In this document: positions 1-7,968 of the stretch, piece by piece
How positions within the stretch are numbered: the stretch's first letter is position 1
Layout of the letters: each line of letters begins with the position of its first letter
NCBI GenBank assembly: GCA_002733805.1
Contig: NVXG01000028.1
Span: 1-64,000, forward strand
Length of the DNA: 64,000 nt
Direction of reading: 5' to 3'
Source: Robiginitomaculum sp.
GTDB lineage: Bacteria > Pseudomonadota > Alphaproteobacteria > Caulobacterales > Maricaulaceae
Notes under the pieces: model-generated
The model's database searches: none
What the model was told of the DNA's origin: nothing
Seen by the model: only the letters and a program-made list of their open reading frames with translations
Made by a program: the position numbers and the translations under genes

Positions 1-74
1 CACTGGGTGACAAAATTCAGCATTTTTACCAAGCAAGGTGTCTACAAGTCTAGGCGCACCTCAATGAGGTCTGA

Positions 75-103
75 TTGACTTAGTTTTTGTGTAGTAATAT
101 ATT
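75..103 (+). promoter_or_regulatory. Probable sigma-70-type promoter
   Basis: TTGACT (75-80) and TATATT (98-103) are separated by exactly 17 bases, close to the housekeeping consensus. The pair lies about 95 bases upstream of the start codon at 197. No gene is seen in bases 1-196. Assignment is by pattern only; no start site can be seen. Confidence 0.55.
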
Positions 104-196
104 ACCGACATTCTGGGGGGGAGATAATTTTTTACCATAACCGTATAAAAAATTGCCTACCGCCATAGCAATACTGCCACACTTACAAGGGGAAAA

Positions 197-652
197 ATGA
201 TGAAAATCGTATCTATTGCTGCCATTGTCGGCACCATGATGTTGGCTCAGCCAGCTTACGCACAGCTGGAAGCCTACAAAGATTATAACATCAACGAAGC
301 GACATCTATTGTCACCACTGTTAAAGTTGATTCCAACATGCTCGATTATTATCTGGAAGGCTTGAAATCATCCTGGGCTCCATCGAATGATATCGCGATA
401 GAATTAGGCCAGCTTGAAAATTATAGCATTTTTTCCAGCGCCCTTCCTAATAGCGGTGAGTTTAATCTTGTCCTTGTTGTTAATTTCAAGAGCACCGGTG
501 ATATTGGGCCATCAAAAGCCAAATATGAGGCATTTATGGCCAAATGGAGCGACGAACAACAAAAAAATTCGCGTGAAACTTCTAAAAGTTACCCGAACAT
601 ACGCACGATAACCGGGTCCTATATCATGAACGAGATCACGTTTAATAAATAA
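197..652 (+). CDS. Small secreted protein of unknown function
   Basis: A 151-residue protein with a clear Sec signal peptide: a Lys after the Met pair, a hydrophobic core IVSIAAIVGTMMLAQ, and likely cleavage after AYA-Q near residue 23. The mature part is about 128 residues, with a TTVKVDSNMLDYYLEGLK segment and a Lys-rich C-terminus. It resembles small secreted proteins of alphaproteobacteria and gammaproteobacteria that share a 'TTVKVD...YLEGLK' pattern and have no assigned role. AAGGGGA lies just ahead of two consecutive ATGs (197 and 200), and the second has the better spacing. It is monocistronic: a promoter-like sequence lies upstream and a strong terminator follows 8 bases after the stop. 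Periplasmic location is inferred from the signal peptide. Confidence 0.75.
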   Translation: MMKIVSIAAIVGTMMLAQPAYAQLEAYKDYNINEATSIVTTVKVDSNMLDYYLEGLKSSWAPSNDIAIELGQLENYSIFSSALPNSGEFNLVLVVNFKSTGDIGPSKAKYEAFMAKWSDEQQKNSRETSKSYPNIRTITGSYIMNEITFNK

Positions 653-660
653 TCAAAACT

Positions 661-694
661 AAAAGACCCCGCACTTCATTTGCGGGGTCTTTTT
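661..694 (+). terminator. Rho-independent terminator
   Basis: The arms AAAAGACCCCGC and GCGGGGTCTTTT are perfectly complementary around a short ACTTCATTT loop and end in a T run. The hairpin starts 8 bases after the stop of the small secreted protein, so it ends that transcript. The A/T symmetry means it could also work on the opposite strand. Confidence 0.93.
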
Positions 695-1020
695 ATATAC
701 GCAAATGGGCATTGTCAGATCAAAACCGACTTGAGTGCGCTATCTTAGGTTTTTCACTATTCTCCAAATTAGATCTTTTTTCAAAGTATATCGTTTGCCA
801 CAACGACGGTTGTTGTTGGCCGCAAGGCGCGCGCCCATGAAGATTCAGGCTTCTATATCAAAATATGAATCAGTGCGAAAATTCAATTATCGCTGTGATA
901 ACCCCTAAAGAGGGTCAGAAACACTAGCTCTCGTGCTTCCTATATGCTTCCAAATTGAAATTGACGCAATATTCCAAATGACGCAATAAGTCTTATCTAA
1001 TTGATTTTATTGATAAATAT
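695..1020. other. Intergenic stretch with no recognisable gene
   Basis: This is 326 AT-rich bases between the terminator and the initiator tRNA. No credible coding frame is seen. The only pattern found is a 10-bp direct repeat, TGACGCAATA, at 962-971 and 979-988 (17-bp period), just past the 3' end of the tRNA gene. Its meaning is unknown. Confidence 0.5.
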
Positions 1021-1097
<77 letters not shown>

Positions 1098-1255
1098 CCA
1101 ATATGTTTGTTCCCGCCTTAAAGCCAGCCAGTGGCTGCGCTTCATTCGGGATGGGTGTTGTACCGGGTTTTGTCCGCTTGTGAAGAGGGTAAACCCGGCA
1201 AATCAGTATTTTTTCATCCTAGCGATGAACACGCTTCAATTATTTGGAGTCTGAA

Positions 1256-1278
1256 AACTGATTCTGGTAAAATCAGTT
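1256..1278 (-). terminator. Weak hairpin terminator after the 78-residue gene
   Basis: Perfect 8-bp arms AACTGATT and AATCAGTT enclose a 7-base loop. The hairpin starts inside the stop codon of the minus-strand gene at 1278-1514 and is followed by TTTTC on that strand. The stem is AT-rich, so termination would be weak. Its position still supports the gene being a real transcription unit. Confidence 0.45.
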
Positions 1279-1514
1279 CAGGCAGCCCGCTTTTGTGGCA
1301 TGCCATTGACCATATCAGATCGAACATCTGTTCGGGCCGAACGCATGGCGGCCATAAATGAGCCTTCGATCAATTGAATCTGTACTTCAAAGCCTTTTTC
1401 GACCCAATAGGCCTCAATTCTTTGTTTTAAGTCGCGAGCACCGTCGACATTGCAATAGTCACCATTCATGGCGGCAAATTCCTGTTCGTATGTATAGGGA
1501 CGACCAACACCCAC
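1278..1514 (-). CDS. Conserved small soluble protein, function unknown
   Basis: A 78-residue protein with no signal peptide or membrane segment. It has an acidic, aromatic N-terminal half with a single Cys (GDYCNVDGARDLKQRIEAYW) and a basic C-terminal half (MRSARTDVRSDMVNGMPQKR). The even spread of charged and hydrophobic residues looks like a real folded protein, and the style resembles short conserved alphaproteobacterial proteins I cannot name. The start is a GTG at 1514 without a good ribosome site; an internal ATG (MNGDYC) would remove 15 residues. A hairpin overlaps the stop. It stands alone, between the initiator tRNA and the divergent repressor gene. Confidence 0.65.
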   Translation of the reverse strand: MGVGRPYTYEQEFAAMNGDYCNVDGARDLKQRIEAYWVEKGFEVQIQLIEGSFMAAMRSARTDVRSDMVNGMPQKRAA

Positions 1515-1709
1515 AAAAATCTGTGTTGATACCGGGTTCTAAATATCAGTCGCAGCCCAATGTCAATATTTCTCCTTATATTATTTTTCTCTAATAGAAA
1601 GAAATATGTCAAATTGTCCAAAAAATAGCGATTTTTCATCCTAAATTTTTAGTAATAAGGCATATTTCCCTTTATTTATCTGCCAATTTCAAATTTTGAT
1701 TGTGAATAA

Positions 1710-1731
1710 TTCTTATATTTTTCTTATATTT
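1710..1731. repeat. Tandem 11-bp repeat upstream of the repressor gene
   Basis: TTCTTATATTT occurs twice head to tail (1710-1720 and 1721-1731), 58 bases before the repressor start at 1789, within a 274-base AT-rich gap (1515-1788) that has no gene. The spacing would place both copies on one face of the helix. It is a candidate autoregulatory operator, but low complexity makes chance possible. Confidence 0.35.
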
Positions 1732-1788
1732 TGACTTACATATTTTTCTCGCTTGTGGTCATGTACCCGCGCAAAGTGGGGGACAACG

Positions 1789-2430
1789 ATGACGGCTATC
1801 GGTCAGCGAATCAGGCAGGCACGCAAAAACAAGAATTTCAGCCAAACCTGTCTGGCAGAAATTATTGGCGTAACCCAACCAACCATCGGCAACTGGGAAA
1901 GTGGCCATCATGAACCCCGGCATGCGGTGATATCACGAATTGCCGAGGCACTGGACGTACGGCGTTTATGGTTGATGAGCGGTATGGAAGACCCGGTTGA
2001 TGCAAAGGCGATAGCCCCACCAGTATTGATTGAGCCAAACCCCTATCTAACCACACCAATTGTGCACGTTGCCGTTTTGGATTGGCCACATAAAGCCAGT
2101 GATTTGAAAAAAAAGAGGTCTATCCCCCACCGGCACTTGGCCGCTTCCCTGTGGGCGCTACAACCGTTTGCGCTGATTGTGCAAGATGAGGCAATGGCCA
2201 ACGAGTTTCCCGTCGGATCCATTGTGGTATTCGATGCGGCGCGAACCAAACTGTATGATGGAGAATTATACCTGTTTAACTGGAATGGCGCGGCCCTGTT
2301 GCGGCGCTATCGGTGCAACCCATGTAGATTAGAGCCAACCGCAGATTCGTCACAATTCGAGACCTTGTTCCCGAAACAAGAACCCGTTGTTATTGCCCGC
2401 GCCTTACAAATGGTGCGCGATTTGGCGTAG
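1789..2430 (+). CDS. XRE/LexA-like transcriptional repressor with inactive S24 domain
   Basis: A 213-residue regulator from the ATG at 1789, chosen because GGGGGA sits 6 bases upstream and the HTH begins at once; an upstream in-frame start adds only a non-conserved tail. Residues 4-60 form an HTH_3 domain (GQRIRQARKNKNFSQTCLAE, then VTQPTIGNWESG). Residues about 90-210 have the fold pattern of the S24 LexA/phage-repressor peptidase. The nucleophile motif G-D-S-M is D-E-A-M (133-136), with Ala for the catalytic Ser. The Lys of the dyad region is replaced by Arg (LLRRYR, 170-175). Self-cleavage is therefore unlikely, so it may act as a plain repressor or a ligand-sensing relative. It is probably autoregulated by the AT-rich upstream region. 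The target genes are not visible. Confidence 0.85.
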   Translation: MTAIGQRIRQARKNKNFSQTCLAEIIGVTQPTIGNWESGHHEPRHAVISRIAEALDVRRLWLMSGMEDPVDAKAIAPPVLIEPNPYLTTPIVHVAVLDWPHKASDLKKKRSIPHRHLAASLWALQPFALIVQDEAMANEFPVGSIVVFDAARTKLYDGELYLFNWNGAALLRRYRCNPCRLEPTADSSQFETLFPKQEPVVIARALQMVRDLA

Positions 2431-2463
2431 AGTCTTTCGTGTTGGCCAGAGCCAAAGCGCCGA

Positions 2464-2964
2464 TCAAACATCCGCAAATGCTGGATGATACTTCACCAAA
2501 CCTGCTGCATCTTTCAAAATCCCGGGTTTAATTTCCAACATCAAAAAGGCGTCTTCCGGCACATCATATTCACTGTGAAATCCAAGATTGGGAGCCGATA
2601 CAAACCCAAATTTTGGATAAAAGCTTGGGTGCCCCAAAACAACGACAGCATCCACACCTGCCTTTCTGCACTGCTCCAACCCAGTCTCAACAAGACGGGA
2701 ACCGATTCCAGTCCGTTGTAAGTCTGGTGATACAGCCATCGGCGCGAGGCCCATGATCGACAAAGATGTCGGTGGGTCTGTCGTGACAGGTGAAAACAAA
2801 ATATGGCCAGTAATGCGATCGTCACTTTCAGCCACCAGAGAAATTACTGGATCAGCCTGCACGCGCAATTGGTCCACAAGTTTGGCTTCGCCATCAGATT
2901 CAAATGCCACAGTGTTCAAGGCAAAAATCGCTGCCTGATCATTTACATCCTCGAACCGGATCAA
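2464..2964 (-). CDS. GNAT family N-acetyltransferase (YhbS-like)
   Basis: About 166 residues with the GNAT fold: an N-terminal strand-helix (IRFEDVNDQAAIFALNTVAF), an acceptor strand region, the acetyl-CoA motif A SPDLQRTGIGSRLVETGLEQ (the Q/R-x-x-G-x-G/A signature is QRTGIG), and the motif B segment LGHPSFYPKFGF typical of the YhbS subgroup. I place the start at a TTG at 2964 because GAGAGGTGG lies 4 bases upstream; an earlier TTG at 3000 adds 12 residues and has no separate ribosome site. It lies just downstream of leucine dehydrogenase on the same strand (42 bases), so co-transcription is likely. The substrate is unknown. Confidence 0.85.
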   Translation of the reverse strand: MIRFEDVNDQAAIFALNTVAFESDGEAKLVDQLRVQADPVISLVAESDDRITGHILFSPVTTDPPTSLSIMGLAPMAVSPDLQRTGIGSRLVETGLEQCRKAGVDAVVVLGHPSFYPKFGFVSAPNLGFHSEYDVPEDAFLMLEIKPGILKDAAGLVKYHPAFADV

Positions 2965-3006
2965 TTTCCACCTCTCGAAAAGATGCGGCGACAAACCCAA
3001 CCACCG

Positions 3007-4089
3007 TCAGGCGGCTTGTGCGGCCTGATGCCGTGCATTCAAAATACGGGCGCTGGCAATCTCGTCGGCGACCTGATTGGTTGAACGATTTTCGGCAATT
3101 GACCGATCAATGATCTCACCAACAGTTTGCTCCAACGCAGCCACCTTGCCCGCTACCCATTTGTGATCGGTCACACCGTTGACTTCAGGCGCGATATTAA
3201 TCACGCCACCCGCATTGATCACAAAATCAGGGGCATACAAAATGCCTTTGGCCTGTAATTCCGCCCCCAACTCGTCCTTTGACAATTGATTGTTGGCAGA
3301 ACCAGCAATGACCTTGGTTTGTAAATGGCCAAGCGTTTGCGCGTTGATGACACCGCCCCGCGCGCAAGGCGCAAATACATCGCATTTAGTTGTTACAATA
3401 CCGTCTTTGTCCGCAATGACTGCGCCAAATTGTTGTTTGGCCCGTTGCAGGGTTTCATCGACGATATCGGCAACAATCAGTTTTGCGCCTGCTTTGTGCA
3501 ATTGCTCACACAAACGCCAACCTACTTTGCCCAAACCCTGTACCGCGATGGTCAGACCGGTAAAATCCGTGGTGCCGAATGCTCTGGCAATACAGGCCCG
3601 CATGCCAAAGAACACACCATCCGCCGTCAATGGCGAAGGATCGCCCATGCCGGTTTCCAGCCCAACCACATGGCGGGTTGATTTTCCCATATTCGCCGCA
3701 TCTTCGACACTGATGTTCATGTCTTCGGCTGCAATATAGCGCCCGCCTAGCGAATCAACGGCGTGACCAAAGGCTTGGAACAAGCTGGCGCGCTCCGGAC
3801 CGGCATATTTGGGATCATTGCCCCAGGCTGCAGGCACCATCAAGACCGACTTGCCGCCGCCAAGCTCTAACCCGGCCAATGAATTTTTCAAACTCATGCC
3901 CCGCGACAAGCGCAACACATCGGTCAACGCCTCGGCACTATTGGCATAATTCACCATTCTGCAGCCGCCCAAAGCCGGGCCCAGATCGGTAGAATGAATG
4001 GCAATAATCGCCTGCATTCCAGTCGGTTCGTCAGAAAAGAAATGTACGGATTCATGGTGCCGAAAGGCACCGTCTTCAAACACGCTCAT
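3007..4089 (-). CDS. ldh: Leucine dehydrogenase (Glu/Leu/Phe/Val dehydrogenase family)
   Basis: A 360-residue enzyme, the usual length of NAD-dependent leucine/valine dehydrogenases, which deaminate branched-chain amino acids to 2-oxo acids. The family signature is complete: LGPALGGCRM near residue 36, the catalytic-lysine motif SLKNSLAGLELGGGKSV near 65-81, and the Rossmann nucleotide loop VQGLGKVGW near 182. C-terminal APDFVINAGGVIN is also typical of the family. The protein is cytosolic. The start ATG at 4089 has only a weak GAG-type ribosome site. A palindrome (4110-4131) about 20 bases upstream is a plausible operator. A GNAT acetyltransferase follows 42 bases downstream. Phe or Val preference cannot be excluded from the sequence. 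Confidence 0.92.
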   Translation of the reverse strand: MSVFEDGAFRHHESVHFFSDEPTGMQAIIAIHSTDLGPALGGCRMVNYANSAEALTDVLRLSRGMSLKNSLAGLELGGGKSVLMVPAAWGNDPKYAGPERASLFQAFGHAVDSLGGRYIAAEDMNISVEDAANMGKSTRHVVGLETGMGDPSPLTADGVFFGMRACIARAFGTTDFTGLTIAVQGLGKVGWRLCEQLHKAGAKLIVADIVDETLQRAKQQFGAVIADKDGIVTTKCDVFAPCARGGVINAQTLGHLQTKVIAGSANNQLSKDELGAELQAKGILYAPDFVINAGGVINIAPEVNGVTDHKWVAGKVAALEQTVGEIIDRSIAENRSTNQVADEIASARILNARHQAAQAA

Positions 4090-4109
4090 ATGGCTCGCTC
4101 TCGATTCAA

Positions 4110-4131
4110 ATCACAACGCAATCATTGTGAT
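4110..4131. promoter_or_regulatory. Inverted repeat upstream of leucine dehydrogenase
   Basis: Perfect 7-bp arms ATCACAA and TTGTGAT are separated by 8 bases, 20 bases upstream of the ldh start codon. The form suits a dimeric regulator. Control by an Lrp/AsnC-type protein is a reasonable guess because such regulators often control amino-acid dehydrogenases, but nothing in the window proves it. Confidence 0.45.
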
Positions 4132-4176
4132 CTAATTAGGTTTTGCGCGATCAGGCGGTTTTATTTGTAAGAAACC

Positions 4177-5091
4177 TTACCCATCGACGCGATGCTTGAT
4201 TGCCGTATATCGATAAACCGCAACATCCCCATTTTCAAGAGCGTTGAGGCGATTTTTTGCTGCATCCACCTCTTTTTTGAAAAATTCAGTCACCGGTTGC
4301 AAAATTGGCGCTAATTCTGTTGCTTGACTTAGCTCGGCAAATGCCTGATCGGTCGATGCCACAGCGGTCCTGAGCGTGCGAAGAGCAATGCCGGTGGTTT
4401 CCTGCACTTTTTGTACAGAAAAACCGGCCAGTTTAAGCGCCATTTCACGCTCTGCCGGGGTTTTCCAGAAGCAATTTTCATTCTCCTGATCCACAAACCA
4501 CTGACCTTTGGGTACTTGTTGCTCTTGGTGTTCAAGGCTGGGTTCCTCTAAAATAACCTGTCCGCCACCAGAAATGGCCAATCGCAGCCAGTCCAACACA
4601 TGGTCTTGCGAGCGGGTCAGAACAGGTTCTACTGCAATCATCCCCTCACATTTCCGTTGTAATGGAAACACAGTGTCCAGATTGATGGTTCGAACACTGG
4701 TTTTATCGCCCGCTCCAGCGGCCTTGATAAATTCCTGGGCTGGCACTTCCGCGGCGCTACGCCAATCAAACCCGAAAACAAAGCACGAAAGATGCGCCGA
4801 CATTGCCACAACCGGGCCGCCAGTGGCAGCTCCCAAAATACCTACAATCTTATCCGAACCGACGTGAAACGAACCACAAGCCCGTTGTTCAAAGCCCGGA
4901 TCAGCCGGCCATAACCGGCCACCGCCCCATGCGACATGAGCGGCTACGATAGCTGGATCGCCAGAATACTTTGCCAAGGCAAGGTCTGCCGGGCTTGGCC
5001 CACGGCGTTTGGCCCGTGCGGGCGGTGCAGGTTTTGGCTTGGAAACCATTCCCGAAAACTGGCTGGTGACATTCTTCATCAAATTTTTCAT
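4177..5091 (-). CDS. Methyltransferase-like protein, function unknown
   Basis: A 304-residue soluble protein. The first 35 residues are basic and Pro/Ala-rich (KPKPAPPARAKRRGPSP), probably a disordered tail. The middle looks like a class I SAM-dependent methyltransferase fold that has drifted: a hydrophobic strand with Gly (KIVGILGAATGGPVVAMSAH), an acidic strand (RTINLDTVFPL), and a late strand with a Gly turn (LRLAISGGGQVILEEP) like the post-motif of these enzymes. The C-terminus is a long helix (EFFKKEVDAAKNRLNALEN). A canonical glycine-rich SAM loop is not obvious, so the activity is uncertain. Its promoter lies in the 107-base gap shared with the divergent acyltransferase gene. Confidence 0.6.
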   Translation of the reverse strand: MKNLMKNVTSQFSGMVSKPKPAPPARAKRRGPSPADLALAKYSGDPAIVAAHVAWGGGRLWPADPGFEQRACGSFHVGSDKIVGILGAATGGPVVAMSAHLSCFVFGFDWRSAAEVPAQEFIKAAGAGDKTSVRTINLDTVFPLQRKCEGMIAVEPVLTRSQDHVLDWLRLAISGGGQVILEEPSLEHQEQQVPKGQWFVDQENENCFWKTPAEREMALKLAGFSVQKVQETTGIALRTLRTAVASTDQAFAELSQATELAPILQPVTEFFKKEVDAAKNRLNALENGDVAVYRYTAIKHRVDG

Positions 5092-5198
5092 ATGATGGTT
5101 TTACCCAAACTAAGTAAAAACCTGGTTTCGGAACTAGGTAAATCAGTGGTAAACAAGCTAACTGTTTTGTTGATCCATTGATTGCCGGAAGTTGTAAA

Positions 5199-5921
5199 AT
5201 GCGACGAGACTCTCGACCCAAATGGCTGTTCGACCGGATGATCTCGTTTCGGGATTTCTGGGCGCGCCGTTTTGTATTCCCCCATTTTGATGCGATTGGC
5301 CCGGATGCCAAATTCATAGGTCCGCGCCATGTCCAAGTATTCGGACGGGGTGTTACCGCTGGACGGGCCTTGCATGTAATTGCCTCGGCTGATGCCCCGG
5401 TCCGGCTTACGGTTTGGGCGGCACATGGCAAACAGGCCAAGCTGCAATTGGGCGATTGCGTGCTGATCACTGGCGGCGTGCGCCTAATGGCGGCCAAAAG
5501 CATTATCATTGGCGATGGCTGCATGTTTGCATCAGGTGCCGTGGTCAGCGATTGCGATTGGCACGGCATATATGACCGGACCGAGATCGATAGCGATGCC
5601 CGGCCGGTTGTCTTGAAAAGCAATGTCTGGATCGGCACCAATGCCTTTGTCGGCAAAGGCGTGACCATTGGCAAAAATAGTGTTGTCGGTGCTGGTGCCA
5701 TTGTGACCAAGGATGTGCCTGCCAATGTCGTGGTCGCTGGAAACCCAGCCAAAATTGTTAAGGAACTCGACCCGAAAGGCCCATTTCGCACTCGAATGGA
5801 TATGCTGGCCGATACACCTGCGCTAGAGCGCTTTATGGACAAGGCCTATGACGACATGCTGGCTGGGAATACTTTGCTGGATTGGGTTCGGACTAAAATC
5901 GCACCGGGGTTAAACGATTAA
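5199..5921 (+). CDS. Hexapeptide-repeat acyltransferase (LbetaH fold)
   Basis: A 240-residue protein from the ATG at 5199 (GGAAG 8 bases upstream), related to maltose/galactoside O-acetyltransferases that acetylate sugars in the cytosol. Hexapeptide repeats form a left-handed beta helix over residues about 90-195. The active-site His is in [11 protein letters not shown], with the sugar/CoA loop before [18 protein letters not shown]. The end of the helix has the usual [26 protein letters not shown] 45-residue C-terminal tail follows. It is divergent from the methyltransferase-like gene and convergent with the CE15 esterase. A role in surface polysaccharide decoration fits the region but is inferred. 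Confidence 0.85.
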   Translation: MRRDSRPKWLFDRMISFRDFWARRFVFPHFDAIGPDAKFIGPRHVQVFGRGVTAGRALHVIASADAPVRLTVWAAHGKQAKLQLGDCVLITGGVRLMAAKSIIIGDGCMFASGAVVSDCDWHGIYDRTEIDSDARPVVLKSNVWIGTNAFVGKGVTIGKNSVVGAGAIVTKDVPANVVVAGNPAKIVKELDPKGPFRTRMDMLADTPALERFMDKAYDDMLAGNTLLDWVRTKIAPGLND

Positions 5922-5931
5922 TCGACGCGAG

Positions 5932-7218
5932 CTATTCGGCAGCATCCGGCGCAAAATGTGCGTCCAGAAATGACAGAAAAGCCGGCCAGTCTTCCTCAAC
6001 TACGCCATGGGTTCCGGGGCGCATCCAAAAGGCCAGATTGGCCTCTGGATGAAAGGGCACAAGGCGATCTTGTTGCAACCCACTTATGCCATAAGCTTGC
6101 CAAGCGGAACTGGCTGCCTGCGCGGCACGAAACGCGCCATTCGGGTCTGACCAGACATCGCGCCGGGCATTGCCCAGCAGGACCGGACGCGGCGCAATCA
6201 ACGCTAATAATTGATGCTGATCCACCGGGATATTGTCGGTAACTTCGGCAAAGGATGCGTATTTCCTTGAAAACCAGTGCGGATAAGATCCGGTAATTTT
6301 AGCCACAGTTTCGCCGAGGTTTCCCCGGCTTAAACTTGCGCCACCGGTGCCGGATTGGTGAGCAATCACACCGTCAATCCGTGGGTCAAAGGCCGCCGCA
6401 ACCAACGCCGACTTGCCATAACGCGAATGGCCATAGGTAATCGTGCGATCCGGATCAAACCGCCCATCGGCCGCCAATGCGTCTTCCACCCTCGAGAACA
6501 TCCAGGCCCAAGCACCGACCGTACCCCATCGGGTTTCGTCATCATCGTGTCCGCTGGACATTCGCTTTAGTTCAGCCGGGCCACTTTTCGAGCTGTCCGG
6601 GAACACTTCACTGGGAAACATTGCAGCAATGGCAAAGCCGTGGTCCAGAATATCTTGCAGGGGCGGTGTCGCAATATAACGGCCAAATACATAGCCGATA
6701 GTCTTGCTCATAAAGCCATCGCCGTCGCATCCGCCAGACGTGCCCAAGGTCGAAACTCCGGCCAGCGGGATGGTTACATTCGACGGGCAAAATGTTTGCA
6801 TCATGATCACTGGCACTGGACCTTGCACGGCGTTTGGCATCAGCACGACCAGATTAAACTGTCCCCGGTTGGAAGCACGAAGAGAAACATCATCACCAAA
6901 CCCGGCTTCGATTTCTAGCCGCCATTCTTCCAACCGGGCTTGGCCGGATAATGCGTCCTCATTCAGCACTTTTTTACTCAAAACCTTGGTATTGGAGTAA
7001 TCCGGCATTCGCCCATAGACGAAGTCCTGAAAATCCTGACGATATTCGGCAAATATCGCTGCATTGTCTTGCGATGCTGACAAGCTCAATTTGGGTCGCG
7101 CCGCGTCGCCTTTTGGATCAAGTTTAGCCCATGCCAACGTGGTTTGCACGCAGCCACCCAGCCAGATACTCAACAAGAGCGCAACAGAAACTCGGCTAGA
7201 AATTGCTGCAATATTCAT
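5932..7218 (-). CDS. Glucuronoyl-esterase-like (CE15) alpha/beta hydrolase lipoprotein
   Basis: 428 residues from the ATG at 7218, fixed by a 4-base ATGA overlap with the GST gene. The N-terminus is a lipoprotein signal (ALLLSIWLGGC, lipid on Cys23). The rest matches bacterial carbohydrate esterase family 15: GAWAWMFSRVEDAL, nucleophile motif TYGHSRYGKSA with Ser265, HQSGTGGASLSRG, YPHWFSRKY, and DQHQLLALIAPRPVLL. The likely catalytic His404 is in RPGTHGV. Family enzymes cleave 4-O-methyl-glucuronoyl esters linking lignin alcohols to glucuronoxylan. The protein would sit on the outer membrane facing the periplasm or the outside. Translational coupling to a GST is unusual. The substrate cannot be proven from the sequence. 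Confidence 0.88.
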   Translation of the reverse strand: MNIAAISSRVSVALLLSIWLGGCVQTTLAWAKLDPKGDAARPKLSLSASQDNAAIFAEYRQDFQDFVYGRMPDYSNTKVLSKKVLNEDALSGQARLEEWRLEIEAGFGDDVSLRASNRGQFNLVVLMPNAVQGPVPVIMMQTFCPSNVTIPLAGVSTLGTSGGCDGDGFMSKTIGYVFGRYIATPPLQDILDHGFAIAAMFPSEVFPDSSKSGPAELKRMSSGHDDDETRWGTVGAWAWMFSRVEDALAADGRFDPDRTITYGHSRYGKSALVAAAFDPRIDGVIAHQSGTGGASLSRGNLGETVAKITGSYPHWFSRKYASFAEVTDNIPVDQHQLLALIAPRPVLLGNARRDVWSDPNGAFRAAQAASSAWQAYGISGLQQDRLVPFHPEANLAFWMRPGTHGVVEEDWPAFLSFLDAHFAPDAAE

Positions 7219-7838
7219 GATTTTGCACCGCAAGGACGATCGAACATTCGTTGGCGCCAAGCATGCAGGTTCGGGGTTTCTTCCGCGTCCGGCTTCCAGC
7301 GCGCCACTCTGGCAAATCCGATGGTTGCAAACGCGGTAATATCGGCAATGGTAAAGCGGTCCCCGGCTACAAAATCGCGGGTTTGTAATTCCGTATCAAG
7401 GAATTTGGCAAACCGGCGAAAGCTTTTTTCGCCGCGCGGAGCCAATTCCTCAATTTGTTTTTCCAACGCAGCAAAGGCTGGGTGTCCGTGGCGCAGCCAA
7501 TTGGCCAATGGCATCAGCCACATCATTTCAACCCGCCGGTCCCACATTTCAATAAATGCAGTCTCGATCGGGTCTTCTCCCAACAGGTTTGGCTCCGGAT
7601 ATACCCCTTCCAGATACCGACAGATCGCCCGGCTTTCGGTCAACACCCGTCCATCATCCAGCTCCAACGCCGGCACTTGGGCAAAGGGGCTCAAGACCCG
7701 GTACTCTTTGGTTCGGTGTTCACCCTTGAACAGATCAATCGGCACGATTTCCAGATCAGTTACATTTTTTTCACGTAAAAAACAAAGCACCCGTTCCGGG
7801 TTGGGGGCTGTCTGCGTACTATAAAGTTTCACGTTCAA
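7215..7838 (-). CDS. Glutathione S-transferase family protein
   Basis: 207 residues from a TTG at 7838 with AAAGGA 4 bases upstream; longer forms would add a non-conserved tail. The N-terminal thioredoxin-like domain (residues 1-80) contains the cis-Pro loop AQVPALELDDG and the glutathione-binding ESRAICRYLE segment. The C-terminal helical domain (90-200) ends with FVAGDRFTIADITAFATIGFA, the N-capping/hydrophobic-staple region of GSTs. The catalytic residue near the N-terminus is probably Ser or Thr (YSTQTAPNPERV). It overlaps the CE15 lipoprotein by 4 bases, so the two are co-translated. Possible roles are detoxification or aryl-ether chemistry; the subclass is not clear. Confidence 0.88.
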   Translation of the reverse strand: MNVKLYSTQTAPNPERVLCFLREKNVTDLEIVPIDLFKGEHRTKEYRVLSPFAQVPALELDDGRVLTESRAICRYLEGVYPEPNLLGEDPIETAFIEMWDRRVEMMWLMPLANWLRHGHPAFAALEKQIEELAPRGEKSFRRFAKFLDTELQTRDFVAGDRFTIADITAFATIGFARVARWKPDAEETPNLHAWRQRMFDRPCGAKS

Positions 7839-7968
7839 ATATCCTTTTATGAGGCGATGCCCGACACTTTGTTGCCAGATTGGAGCCTTGGCAAGTGGTG
7901 GACCAGATGAATTCGTATTGGGTGTATATGCAGAATTGAATACCACACGAGAACGACCCAAAATTTGG

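Noticed and set aside
4901-5842. A 313-residue minus-strand frame opposite the hexapeptide acyltransferase
   Set aside because: The plus-strand gene has complete hexapeptide repeats and a good ribosome site. The antisense frame is Thr/Ser/Pro-rich and has no recognisable features.
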